A stretch of 64,000 nt of DNA from Auanema rhodensis (taxonomy: Eukaryota > Nematoda > Chromadorea > Rhabditida > Rhabditidae): contig OZ059898.1 of NCBI GenBank assembly GCA_964057225.1, forward strand, positions 16,035,267 through 16,099,266, given 5' to 3'. The position numbers were made by a program, and so were the translations under genes. Numbering within the stretch: the first letter of the stretch is position 1; each line of letters opens with the position of its first letter. Shown here piece after piece: positions 20,300-32,979 of the stretch. Under the pieces are notes generated by a model. The model saw nothing but the letters and a program-made list of their open reading frames with translations, did no database searches and was not told where the DNA came from.

Positions 20300-20950
20300 A
20301 TTTTAGGGTTGCTTCGAAAGTGTTTCATAGCTGCAAATCTGAGATGCTTCATGAACATAAAAGTTGGAACAGAGTAAAAGTGTTTCATAACTGCAAATCT
20401 GAGATGCTTCATGAACATAAAAGTTGGAACAGAGTAAAAGTGTTTCATAACTGCAAATCTGAGATGCTTCATGAACATAAAAGTTGGAACAGAGTAAAAG
20501 TGTTTCATAACTGCAAATCTGAGATGCTTCATGAACATAAAAGTTGGAACAGAGTAAAAGTGTTTCATAACTGCAAATCTGAGATGCTTCATGAACATAA
20601 AAGTTGGAACAGAGTAAAAGTGTTTCATAACTGCAAATCTGTGATGCTTCATGAACATAAAAGTTGGAACAGAGTAAAAGTGTTTCATAACTGCAAATCT
20701 GTGATGCTTCATGAACATAAAAGTTGGAACAGAGTAAAAGTGTTTCATAACTGCAAATCTGTGATGCTTCATGAACATAAAAGTTGAAACAGAGTAAAAG
20801 TTTTTCATTACTGCAAATCTGAGATGCTTCATGAAAATAAAAGTTGGAACAGAGTAAAAGTGTTTCATAACTGCAAATCTGAGATGCTTGATGAACATAA
20901 AAATTGGAGCAGAGTAATATGAAGTTGCATCGACTTGTTTTTAAAAATTT

Positions 20951-21022
20951 TGACCACTGAGCGGATCGAACGCCCAACCTTTCGATCTGGAGTCGAACGC
21001 GCTACCATTGCGCCAAGCAGTC
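20951..21022 (-). tRNA. tRNA-Trp(CCA) copy 67
   Basis: Consensus. One unit to its right. Confidence 0.9.
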
Positions 21023-21133
21023 ATATTAGGGTTGCTTCCAAAGTGTTTCATAACTGCAAATCTGAGATGCTTCATAAACATAAAAGTTGGAACAGAGTAA
21101 AATGAAGTTGCATCGACTTGTTTTCAAAAATTT

Positions 21134-21205
21134 TGACCACTGAGCGGATCGAACGCCCAACCTTTCGATCTGGAGTCGAACGCGCTACCATTGCGCCAAG
21201 CAGTC
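21134..21205 (-). tRNA. tRNA-Trp(CCA) copy 68
   Basis: Consensus. Four units to its right. Confidence 0.9.
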
Positions 21206-21496
21206 ATATTAGGGTTGCTTCCAAAGTGTTTCATAACTGCAAATCTGAGATGCTTCATGAACATAAAAGTGGGAACAGAGTAAAAGTGTTTCATAACTGC
21301 AAATCTGAGATGCTTGATGAACATAAAAGTTAGAACAGAGTAAAAGTGTTTCATAACTGCAAATCTGAGATGCTTGATGAACATAAAAGTTAGAACAGAG
21401 TAAAAGTGTTTCATAACTGCAAATCTGAGATGCTTGATGAACATAAAAGTTAGAACAGAGTAAAATGAAGTTGCATCGACTTGTTTTTAAAAATTT

Positions 21497-21568
21497 TGAC
21501 CACTGAGCGGATCGAACGCCCAACCTTTCGATCTGGAGTCGAACGCGCTACCATTGCGCCAAGCAGTC
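21497..21568 (-). tRNA. tRNA-Trp(CCA) copy 69, last of the array
   Basis: Consensus body. Its upstream side is a single strongly decayed unit (21569-21685), marking the old right edge of the array. Confidence 0.9.
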
Positions 21569-21685
21569 TTTAGGAATATTTCCAAAGTGTTTGATAACAG
21601 CAAAAATCAGATGGTTTATCAACAACACAAAAAATGAAGTTAAATAAAATGAAGTTGTATCGATTTATTCTTCAAAATTCTGAGC

Positions 21686-21945
21686 TTATATTTTTTTGTA
21701 AATAATTTTGATGTTTGTTTCTTTCCTTCATTTTTTTTACTTTTCTTGCTTACTTGATGTCTTATCAAAGGTTGATATCTAACTGGCACTATAATCTATT
21801 CGAGAGTCTTATTTAAATACGGATCATCGTTGAGCAGACATTATTAATTGTTTCTTCTTTGTCAACGCTTTAATTTTTTTAATTTTCTGTACACAGGATT
21901 TACAGGAGTTTTACATAATATTATCATTATTCACTCAGGTTTCAA
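21686..21945. other. Intergenic, upstream of the vWA/C-type lectin gene
   Basis: AT-rich DNA with no repeat-array similarity and no RNA gene seen. It should hold the promoter of the plus-strand gene starting at 21946; no clear TATA box was picked. Confidence 0.5.
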
Positions 21946-24900
21946 ATGAATATGGGAATTAGATGGTTGACCATACTCAGCTGTATATTAGTGTTTCCAG
22001 AGGTTTCTTTATTAACTTTTTCTTCGCTTAATTTTCAAACTAGTATTATAAATATATATTGTTTGTTCAGATTATAACTTGTGTTTGTCCACCAGGTACA
22101 GTCGGAGATAATTGCGAAAATGGTAAATTTTTTAAAATATTTTTTCAATTTTGAGGTTTATGTCTTCATTGTAATTGATTTATATGGTTTTTCTCCTTCT
22201 TCTTCACATTAACTTCACATCATTATGAATATTTCGGTTGATGACTTTTAATCTTCTTAGTTATACAATCCAAGAAAATATTCAAAACATATTTTCTCAA
22301 AAACATACCATTCATTGTCAAGCAAAACAATTTTTTTCATAATTAAAGTACTGTGTGACAAGTACTATGAGCCAATATCTCATTTCGGAACAGATAACTA
22401 TGGAGAATTAATTTTTTTGGACACAAGGTAAAAGACTTGAAATATAAATAATCAAATAAAAGTTTTTTATTCAGTGAAGCGTGTGATGAATTCAAATTAG
22501 ATTTGGATGGGTATTTGGAAGATATTTTCATCTGGATTTCATTCACTGATTCAAAAGCTAATCCACAACTTGAAATGCATAGTGTTGATGAGGGTCAAAT
22601 TAAAAAATGTTTCGTATAAAAATTAAAATTTTTGTAGGTCGAGTCATAGATTCCTGTGATGATAATGCAATTTCTGATAAAGAACGTTTACAGAAATATT
22701 GTAATCCAAATCATTCACTACGAGGTTCATATATCGTTAAGGTTAAGTCAGATACACAAGGGTACTATTATATTACTGTTAGTTATACAATATATTTTTA
22801 TTTTAACTTATTAAGATCATGTGTCTTACAAGTGAGGGGACAAACTTTATTAGTTGCTGATGGAGGCTTTGTTGCTGACCCTCATGACGATCATTTACAA
22901 TATTTTAGTAAAATTCTTCCGAACGAAGGAATTTCCAAATTTCCTGAAGCTGTAAATGAATTAAAATATCACATATCTTCATATCTTTTTACAGGATATA
23001 CCAGCATATTTTGCTTTTGCTGTTAAGGACGAAATATTTCCAACTCAACCTCTGAGTGTAAACTTCTATAGAGGGAATGAGTTACAACATCATTCAGTAT
23101 TGAAAACTAGGTTATTACAGTTGTATACCAGATTATCAGTAAATTAAGTCATTTATTAGATATGGATGTGGTTTTCCACATATTACAAATGATTCATTTA
23201 CATGTTCAGATACTACATCAACATATTATGCTCAAATAATTGGTTTGTTTCATATTAATTTGATTTTAAATTTCTATATATTTATATTTAAGGTATTGAA
23301 AGCAATGGTTATAAATGGAATCGAATTTATAAATTTGGTTGCGAATCATTAACAACTCCTCCACCTACAGGTAGTTTCCATTTACTAATACGATAACATT
23401 TAATTCTTATCTCTTATAATCCTTGTTATCTTATTAAGCTTCTGATACTCCACCCGTTATTTTGGAATGTTTCAATAACGGAACATTAGTTGATAATGTA
23501 TGTAAATATAATTATAATTAGTTATTTCATTAATTAATAGGTTTGTGAATGTACAAAATATTTCGAAGGAAACAATTGTGAATGGCCAAATTGTTTGAAT
23601 GGGGGAACATTGAATCAAGGCAATGAACAATGCTACTGTGCTATAGGTTATTCGGGAACTCATTGTGAAACTGGTGACTTGTTCAAGTTAAAACTCAAAG
23701 AAAAAAACTTTAATATTTGTAGTTAAATGTACGGAACAATCAACTGACACGTTTGAAGATAATTTCAAAATTCTAGCATTTGTTATTCGTTCCTCACGAA
23801 GTATGGCTTCACAGATTTCCCAGGTACTTCAATCAAATGGTCAACGCTTTTTGTTTCAATATCTAAACAATATATAGATTTTACAAGCAGCCAATCTAAT
23901 ATCAAACTTATATGAAACGGAATATCCTAATTATATCAATCAATATGTTTTAACAATTGTTTCTAAACAAGGTTTACTTGACTAGAAAGAGCTTAAAATA
24001 AATTTAAATTCAGACGTTCAATCATCAGAAATATATTATAATTCAAATAATTTTGTCCAAGCTATTCAAAATATAACTTTTCCTGATGATGATGATGGTT
24101 GTGATGATGCATTATTTGCTGGAATTGAACAAACGTTGGATAATCCGGCGTTTCTTAAATATCAAGTAAACTTATTATTCATTTAAAAATATTTTCAATA
24201 TATAACATAAGAATTCACCTATTTTTGTCTTCACTGATGGAACAGCAAGTGATTCTCTAATTTCTGAACAGTATGTTCTTCAACAATCTAGCGACACACG
24301 TGCTCAGGTATCAGTATACAGCAATTTATATTATTATTATATTCTTTTTAATAGATTTTCTTTATTCTTTCTGAGTCATCATCAGAAAACTGTTTTATTC
24401 GTATAACTGATAATCAGTATCTCAGCATGTTTACATTAGCTGGATTTACACAAGGATTAGCCATCAAAACTGATTCTAACTCTCTAGCTAACGTAAGGAA
24501 AGAATAAAGAAAATGCCCCAAAGTTTATATTTTAGACAACATATTCAATTGCTTCCATTCTTTATCGTTCTTCTTCTATTATTTCAAACGATTTCCCTGA
24601 TTGTCACTCAAAATCAACAATAGATTCATTCTATATCGATGCTAGTGCTACATCTTTCTATATTGCCGCAACTGGAGGTATTTATTTCTAATATAATTAA
24701 AAATTAGAAACATATATTGTTTAAGACAAATTATCTCTTACTGTAAGAACACCTGAAGGTATAATAGCTCAACCAAGATTGGCTTATCAAAGTGGAAGCT
24801 TCTATCTTTGGTACAATAATGCCCCTACGCCCGGAGCATACTTGGTAATTCTTAATTAAAGTAAATAAAATGGTTTAAAGTATACATTTAAACAGATTAA

Positions 24901-27900
24901 CATGACAAATGCTGGTGAAACTGTTAGTGAATGTTCGTATCGTATATTTACAACATCGTCGAAGTATTATCTATATTTTGGATCAAGTACGGAAATGAAT
25001 ATGGATCGTTATTCAAAACAGCCTATTGTTGGTAAGTGTTTAATAAAATATTTATATAAATTGTACTATTTATATAATTTAAGGAAAAAGCTCTCATATT
25101 GTTGCAAAATTAACCAATTTTTGGATACCTGATGTGACTGATATTGAATCTGAGGCTGATCTTTGGTATAATGGTATGAAAAGAAAATGAAAATTAATTT
25201 TGATATGTTGATTGAATTTTTCTTATTTTAGATCAAAACGGTAATCGTGTAACTTTATATAAATCTGATGGATTATATCGTGATGAATGCATTTATAATT
25301 TATATTTTGGAGCATTTGAGTGTTCTAAAGCTTTTCAACATTTCTATATGAAAGTATGAAAATAGTATTTGATTATTTCGGTTATTGTTCGTTTAGATTT
25401 CTGTTTTTGATCCCGAAGGGGATAAAATTCAAAGAACTGTTACTGGATATTGTAAAACAAGTAAAACAACTTTTTTATTTTCATTATTATTATATTATAA
25501 TTATATTTATAATTATAGTTGGAATTACTACTATATTTTTATAATTTAGCCATTCCGCCTCCACCTGGAGAAACTTGTTTAAATGGTGGAAAAACTTTCA
25601 ACGGAACATGTGTTTGTCCATCTCATTTCACTGGTAAAAAATGCCAAAATGTAAAATATTACCAAAACTAAAACTAAAGTTATTTTTTCAATTATAAGGT
25701 TCTCTGTGAAAATCAAGGAACACAAATACCTGGAGGATGTGTTTGCCCACCAGGATTTTCTGGACAATTCTGTGAAACAGGTAAATTTATTATCAACTGT
25801 ATTTATTACTAATTATATAATTAAAGTTGCTTGTACTACATATAACCAGTATGTTAATCCTTCAAATAATCATAAATCATTTTCTCTATTAATGCATGAT
25901 TCTTTAACTACCAGGTATACTTTCATATAAAATTGTCTTAGCTTATTCAAAAACAATCTCTAGATCTGTAATGCGCTTGGTTAACGACGCTGCTTCTCGA
26001 GTACTTCATGATATTCAAGTGCAATATCCTAGATGGTTTGATTCATATCAATTATTACGATTTAATGATACAGGTATTATTAAAAGAATGATATAATATA
26101 TAAAATTATAATTTATATAGCTTATGAAGTAAGATATGATGGTTCGAACCCTCAACTTTTTTTACAAGAACTTGATCATGAATACATGTACAATGTTAAT
26201 CATTCTGATGTATACTAAGATAACTTATTCAGCTTATGACTTTATTTTTAATATTTTAGATTTCATGTAAAAATTTGGATGTTTATTCAACAATAGCCAA
26301 TGTTTTATTACGGGAGAAGATATCTTGGGGTGGAATTATTTATATGTATATCTATGGAACAGCAAAAGAAGATGAAATTTCTTATAATAAAATCATAAAT
26401 CATATTGAAGAAAATAAGATTCAGGTATTAAATGTTTTATAATCTTTTTTCAACTATACCAGATTAACATTATTCAACTATCATTGATGCCCTGTGGTCA
26501 AGATTTCACGTCTGATGGCTTGATGAACTTAGTTGAGCTGAGTGGTGGAACATATTACATAGTGAATCAAATGAATGCAGGAAAAGTGAGAAGGATCAGA
26601 ATATTATTTTTTTTAATTAAAAATAATTTCTCATTTCTAGGCATTTTCAACATTGCCTACAAAATATAGTTCTGGAATTGTATATGAAAGAACGTCATCC
26701 AATTGTCAAAATACAACATTCTATGTACCAATTGATTCTCAAACACAATCTTTTAATGTTTATATTCAAGGAGAACTTAAAAATGATATTACCTATACTA
26801 GTCCAAATGGTTATATATATTATCGCTTTCTTTTCAAAAAAAGTTTTTTTTAGGAGAAACTGAACAAGATTTATATATAAATAATATTTGGAAAGATGTT
26901 ATAGTTGATACACATATGGATCGCATTAATCGAAGTAAATAGTTTTAAGATTAATAATAAAAATATAATAATTCTTTGAGGATGTGATGATGGATGGAAT
27001 TATGAAGATAAACATTGTTGGAAAATCGGATATAAAATGTCCACATGGGCAGAAGCAAGACAAGATTGTGCAAATAATCAGGCCACATTAGCTACTATAT
27101 ACAACAATGAAGAACAAAATTCTATAAATAGTAAAATTATCTATAAAAAAAATATTTTTTTCATAAATACTTGAAATAGGATTTTCGGAAGGTGTATCAG
27201 TTTGGATTGGCTTAAATGATCTTAAAGAATTATATCAGTGGACGTGGGATGTTCCAAATAATGTTACTTTAACGGTATTATTCATTTTTAACTTATAGAT
27301 ATATTCAAACTTAATATATTAAGCTTTCGGACACAAAATATGAAAATTGGGCGCCTGGGCAATCATCAAATCCTAGTAACCGATGTGTATTAGATTCACA
27401 TAAAGATGCATCTAGAGGATGGATACCAGCTGATTGTACAGAAAAACATTTGTATTTATGTACCAAATCTCCATGTATATATATATATATATTTAAAAGC
27501 AATATAAGTAATATTAATTTAAATTAATTTCAGATAATGCTGATTATGAGCCATCAAATATTGAAGAAAGTAAAAGAATATTGCAAATAATTTATAGATA
27601 AAGTTATTTTTAGATGCATTACTTAATGGAATTTGGCAAATTACTGTGAATGCATATGGAAGTTGTTCAATTACAGTTACGAGTCAATCAAGCATTCAAG
27701 TATTTTATAAGAAACTATTATAAAACAAAAATATTTATTAAGGTATTGAATTCTTTTACAACAGATATTCATAATGATTTTGGCGAATTTGAGCCAATTC
27801 AAGGAAGCAGTAAGATATACATATAAGAAACTGTATTTTATAATTGTATAATAGATAATAATCGTCTAATATCAATGGTTACTGGAATTTCAAATCCAAA

Positions 27901-30900
27901 TCAACGTAATTTACAATACGCGCATGTTTATTCAGATAATGGAGAACTTGTTCAAGTTGAGGTTAATCTGATAACAATTTTTCTTCTTTTAATTATTATT
28001 CTAAGACAATTCAAATGAGATCAAATTGTCATTTCTCTTTTATATCAACACCGTTCATGTGTATTGATAATACATTCCAAATGTATTTAACAGGTAAATA
28101 TGATAAAAAATATTTTGTATAATTGATGTAATTAAAGGAATGGATGATATGGGTTCTTTATTCCAAAGAATTATTCCAGTCACTTGTCAAGGCGGTCTTA
28201 ATCCAAATTCATGTGAAAACGATGGAATTTATTATGATGTTCGTTCCAAAGATATTAAGCAAATTTAAACTTATTGAAAGAAAAAGGAAGACAAATTTTA
28301 ATATTACAGGGCAAATGTGTATGCTCTCCAGGATATACAGGAGAACATTGTGAATTAGCTTTATGTGAGAACGGATTCCCTAACGCTGATCTAGGAATCT
28401 GTACATGTTATGAAGGCTGGTCTGGACTCACTTGTAACATTCGTAAGAAATAAGTATTTTAGAATATTCATGATATTTGAATAATTTAGCTATTTGTATG
28501 AGAAATGAACCAGGTCCAATTTATACAAATGATCAAAAATCGTTTATTTTGGCTATTGATGGTTGTTCAAATGGTGATATGGGTGATGTTATAGCTAAAT
28601 TGGATAAAATCCTAACTGATGTTTTGCAGAATGTTAATGTATGTAACTACAATTCTTATTGATTTTAAAATAATTCATTCAGTTTTCCCATTCTTCATGG
28701 TTCAAAAACTTTATTGGAATCGTATTTTATGATGCAGATAGTATAAATTCAAATATTCCGCCAGTTTCTCCAGTAGTTAGTGCAAATAACTATACTGCTT
28801 TCATCGACAATATTCAAGTTAATTACATATTATTCTAATTATATTCTTGTTTTACTTTTATTTAGAAACAAGCTCAAAGTATAAAATATGATTCAAAAAG
28901 AAATACTCGTAGCATATTTAAAGCTCTTAATAGCGTACTCTCACATAGCGCTGTTGTTCCAAATTCTCCTCTGTATATTTTAACATCAAGTAGGTTTAAT
29001 ATAATTTCTTTGTAATATTATAAAATATAATGATAATTAAATATTATGAAATTTAAGGTGGAGCTGACGATACTATATATGCTGGTTTATTGGAAAAAAC
29101 AATTTCTTATTCTCATGCAGCAGTTACTTTTAAAATAATTAAATCGATTGATTTGTAAAAGTGTTATAGATTTATGAAATATTCATTGGAGATAATACAG
29201 CTCCAGGAGGAGGATCATACACTGAAAATGGTGTTAATGTTCTTTTAGAAGCTGCTCATGAAAGTGGTGGATCTGTTTATCAAGTATTATAAAAATTAAA
29301 ATGAATTTTAAAGAAGTTACTTTATAGGTTCCCAGAACTCAACTTCAATCATTCTGGAAAAATCAAATGAACTTGTTATATTCAGCATTTTCAATTTCTT
29401 CTCATCATATAAGGTAGAATATTATAGAGTTTCATAAATAATCTTATATTCTTCACTTCAGCAATTGTGCTCATTATACTGAATATATACAACTTGGTTC
29501 TAATGCTAAAGATTTGGTAATTGATATCTTTGGAGGAGAACCAATTGTTACAGTATATACTCCTGATGGTTTATATTATAGTTATCATTATTATATATTT
29601 TTTAAATTATATTAAGGAAATTCTCAAATAGTAACAGCTTCATTTACTTCTAAGACTAATGTCCTTGTTCATTTACCAAAAAGTATTTCACAAACAGGCA
29701 TTTGGTCAGTATCATTGAAATCATCATCGCCAACAAATACTAATTGCATGGTTAGTATATAATTAATTTTATGTTTTAAATTTTATATTAATTTAGTTTA
29801 ATATTCGCAGTCAATCATATGGTACTAATGAATTACTTGTATATACAAGTTTCACTCAAGATGTTGAGAGTGATGGAGGTTTACACGATTCTGGATCTGT
29901 ATCTTATCCAATTGCAAATGGTTTATTTGAATAAAAGATACTTTTATTCTCTATATTAAGGAATGAAAAATGCTGTTGTTGCTTCATCATCATCTGGTTC
30001 TAGAATCGCATATGCTCAGATTTATGATATAGAAGAAAGATCTTTGCTATGGTCATCTCGTATGATTGCAAGAAAAGGATGCATCTATTCATATATTTCA
30101 ACAGAGTATTCTATAAACATTGGAATATGAATTTCACAATATTTATTTCAGCACTTTTGTTTGTGAACAATCAACATTCTTATTATCAATTGATGGTTTT
30201 GATGAAGTTGGCTATCCATTCAGACGTCTATTCACCTACCATTGTCAAGGAAATATTCCTAAGCCTAGTGGTCAGTTTAAATTTTTATTTTATTATTAAA
30301 AATATTTTATTTGAAAGAAAAATTAACTTTTCTAGATACCACGACTCCTCCTGTAGTAACAACTACTTCTATCATTCCAACTATAGCACCAAGCTGTGCA
30401 GTTAACCAACCTAAAGCTGACATTATAATTGCTATTGATTCATCAAGAACATTTGATGTAGTTTCATATAAACAAGTAATTAATTTTATTTTATTCAAAA
30501 ATATCTTTTTTTTAAAAAAAAGTTGTTTGCGAAACAGGGTTAGATTTTCAATAAACTGGGAAAACAACAAAAAATGAGCGCTTGTCTTTGAAAAACGTTC
30601 ATTAACATTCAAATGAAAATATGCCATCTTCACTTTCAAATTGTCTTTTTCTTTTTTTCAGACTATAGAAGCATTCCGGCAATTAAGTGATTACTTCCTT
30701 ATTGGAGAAAATAATGTTCGTATTGTTGTTGGTACATATGATACAGTACAATCTTTTGATGGTTCTTATTAACCATATTAACTATATAATATAAAAATGT
30801 TTTAGATCAATTACTCACAAATATTAAAAATGCAAAAGATTATATGAATCATTTGGATACATTACGTGATTATGGCCATACAGGAATTGATGGAAATAAC

Positions 30901-31435
30901 ATTGATAGGTTTTTCAGAATTTCCCAAAAATTTTATTTATTTATTGTTTTTTTCATTATAGTGTCTTAGAATACGTCTCTGCAATGACATCTGAATCAAG
31001 CTTCCGTGAAAATGTTCGAAAAGCGAGTTTCTTTTCTTTTTTTTGTTGAAAAGACACATTTACACTTTCAGGTGGTTGTATTAATTTCCAGCTTGGGATG
31101 GGATAAAGGAAATATTGTCAATAATGAAGAACAAGGTTTTCCAAATCCATCTTCTGATATGGCAACTTTGAAAGAAGTATTCTTACAAATCTTAAACATG
31201 ATCTATTTTTCATTTTGTTTAGATGGGTGTAGAATTTATACCAATTGGATGGGGTTATGAAGCTAATTTGAAGCAACTTTCCGCATTTTCAAATAAATGT
31301 CTGAAGGTAAAATATAAATTTAAGCTTTATGTTGTTCTTAAATAATATTTATAGATTGCTAATAATATGGGTGATATGAATAGAGCTATTCATTTCATTA
31401 GTAGAACATTGTGTAATTTAGAACCTGAATGTTAA
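21946..31435 (+). CDS. Large secreted multidomain protein: EGF-like, C-type lectin and four vWA-like domains
   Basis: Forty or so exons separated by introns of mostly 45-60 bp encode a protein of very roughly 2,200-2,400 aa. Order: signal peptide (21946-22002), CxCPPG segment (22071-22122), beta-rich region, two EGF-like repeats (23444-23672), vWA-like 1 (about 23720-24490), beta region, two EGF-like repeats (25560-25790), vWA-like 2 (25830-26640), C-type lectin (26975-27535, with WIGL and final YLC), beta region, EGF-like repeats (28200-28440), vWA-like 3 (28490-29330), beta region, a Thr/Pro linker (30335-30395) and vWA 4 (30400-31432). Only vWA 4 keeps a metal-site-like DSSRT. It stops at 31433-31435; AATAAA follows at 31460-31465. 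The architecture recalls secreted nematode vWA-lectin-EGF proteins linked to immunity, such as C. elegans IRG-7. That parallel is from memory, and an extracellular or gut-surface role is inference. It could be two adjacent genes, but no internal stop or promoter forces that. Confidence 0.8.
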
Positions 31436-31459
31436 AATTTAAATAATTATTCATTTTGA

Positions 31460-31465
31460 AATAAA
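31460..31465 (+). terminator. Polyadenylation signal of the vWA/lectin gene
   Basis: AATAAA lies 25 bases after the stop codon. Confidence 0.55.
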
Positions 31466-31845
31466 TAATTATTTTATATTTTATTATTTTTATATTTATA
31501 TTGATCATAATATTTGAAAAAGTGTGAAGAAAAGTTTCAAATACGTGGCAGTAGAAGCTTAGCTTTCTCCTTCCGCTTTATATAGCAATCTTGTTGCTGT
31601 CTTCCGCTTTGATCTGTCACATTGATATAATGCTGTAAGCAATTGAAGACAAACACCTAATCCAGGACCGGATTTGTGTTCAGTAAATTCATCTTACGTT
31701 TTTCTTACGAATTTTTGCTTTTTTGTCGTTTTCGAAAACATTATGGACACACTTGAACTTGAATAAACCTTAGTGTGTAAGGGAAATAAGTAAAAAGTTG
31801 TAGAAACTTGGCATTCATGAAGCACTGTAGGCTATTTCCAACAAC

Positions 31846-31853
31846 TATATAAG
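31846..31853 (+). promoter_or_regulatory. TATA box of the collagen gene
   Basis: TATATAAG lies 42 bases before the collagen ATG, which would put the transcription start near 31875 and leave a 5' leader of about 20 bases. Confidence 0.65.
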
Positions 31854-31894
31854 CATGAAATATTTCAAATGTTTCATCCGACCACGAGTTTGAT

Positions 31895-32979
31895 ATGAAT
31901 TCTCTACTAATTGGAGTTAGTGCAGTCAGTGGGACTGCTTTGGCTGTGTTCCTTCTGGTATCAGCTAGCCTTGTCTATGACTTGAACCAATTCCATGATA
32001 CTGTCAAACAAGATATGGCTCAATTTGAGGTTTTCACCTATATTCATCTTAAACTAATACACTCTTATCTAGAATTACTCTGGAAACGCTTGGCGTAAAC
32101 TTGTTCACAATGTGCCACGTCCAGGATCTAATGGATTTGATGTGCTATTCAGAAGAGGCAAAAGACAATATGATGCTGGAGTTGAGGGAGCCTCAGCTCA
32201 AGCTGGAGGATGTGGATGTGGAAAGTATGCAACGTTGTCTTATAATTTACTTGATAACCTCATTTATAGCTGCGCTGCCAGAGCTAACAAGTGCCCTCCT
32301 GGACCTCCAGGACCTGCAGGACAACCTGGATCCGATGGAGAACCAGGACTACCAGGAACTCCAGGACAAGATGGAACAAACCAATATGATTTCCCAGGAG
32401 GACCAGGAAGCTGCGTTGTTTGCCCAGTTGGACCACCCGGACCAGCAGGAGAAGCTGGAGTCCAAGGAGCACCAGGACAACCAGGACAACCAGGACAACC
32501 AGGACAACCAGGACGTGATGGAGCTCCAGGAGAAAACGGAGAGGTAGATTAAGTTGTTTGTACTTAATTTTAGAAATGTAATTTAGCAAGGAGACGATGG
32601 AACCCCAGGAAGTGATGGTGTTCCAGGAGAACCAGGAGCTCCAGGACAAGATGGAACTCGCGGACAAGGAAAGCCAGGAGCCCCAGGACCACAAGGACCA
32701 GTTGGACCAGCTGGACAACCAGGAAAGGACGGACACCCAGGAGAAAATGGACAAGATGGACCATTGGGAGTTGCAGGACATGACGGACAACCAGGACAAC
32801 CAGGCCCAGTCGGACAACCTGGACAATCAGGATCTCAAGGAGTTCCAGGGGCTGATGCTGCTTACTGTCCATGCCCAGAGCGCTCAACTCCAGTTACTGA
32901 AGCTCCAGAGCCTGAGGCTATCGGATACAAGAGAAGAGCCGTCTTCAAGCGTAGACGTGTTCATGCTCACGCTAACTGA
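31895..32979 (+). CDS. Cuticle collagen
   Basis: Four exons (31895-32029, 32073-32224, 32270-32543, 32587-32979) join in phase to a 317-aa protein of usual nematode cuticle collagen size. The N-terminus has a hydrophobic membrane/signal segment. A pre-repeat block follows with a furin-like site RRGKRQ in the usual homology box. Then come short Gly-X-Y stretches flanked by cysteines ([18 protein letters not shown]), a main Gly-X-Y domain and a C-terminal YCPCPERS. The chains trimerise in the secretory pathway and are built into the cuticle. Codons are strongly biased to gga and cca, as in highly expressed genes. Four GQP triplets at about 32476-32511 are perfect 9-bp repeats. AATAAA follows at 33025-33030. 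Introns are 43-45 bp. The exact col orthologue cannot be named. Confidence 0.95.

Larger units (their letters stand above)
14875..21400. repeat. 2,175-bp higher-order triplication
   Basis: Blocks starting near 14875, 17050 and 19225 repeat with the same succession of tRNA copies (51-56, 57-62, 63-68), including the UCA-anticodon copy and a ten-unit 60-bp run. The second and third blocks looked identical over the stretches compared. The first differs by at least one base in a 60-bp unit. The last block gained one extra 60-bp unit before copy 69. Confidence 0.9.
2186..21685 (-). repeat. Tandem tRNA-Trp array interleaved with a 60-bp minisatellite
   Basis: Sixty-nine tRNA-Trp-like copies alternate with runs of a 60-bp unit (about 180 units in total) that begins aaagtgtttcata on the plus strand. 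The repeat formula is 72 bp tRNA + 17 bp + n x 60 bp + 34 bp. All copies point the same way. On the minus strand the 34-bp segment directly after each tRNA usually starts with a T5 run, a pol III terminator. A decayed last unit fades out at 21569-21685. The left end is cut by the retrotransposon LTR at 2185/2186, so the array probably continued to the left. Copy number depends on correct assembly. Confidence 0.95.
31436..31894. other. Intergenic, collagen promoter region
   Basis: 459 bp between two plus-strand genes. It is AT-rich at first and then carries the collagen promoter near its right end. No other gene seen. Confidence 0.55.

Noticed and set aside
2186-21685. Resemblance to a CRISPR array (regular repeats and spacers)
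   Set aside because: The 'repeats' are tRNA genes and the 'spacers' are themselves repeated. The context is eukaryotic.
30477-30660. Frames of 88-110 codons near the Thr/Pro linker
   Set aside because: They mix a 184-bp intron with exon sequence; the phase-consistent exons of the large gene explain the region.
32101-32887. Several 105-180 codon frames overlapping the collagen on both strands
   Set aside because: They are shadows of the gga/cca-rich Gly-X-Y coding sequence. The collagen frame explains the region with correct splice phases.
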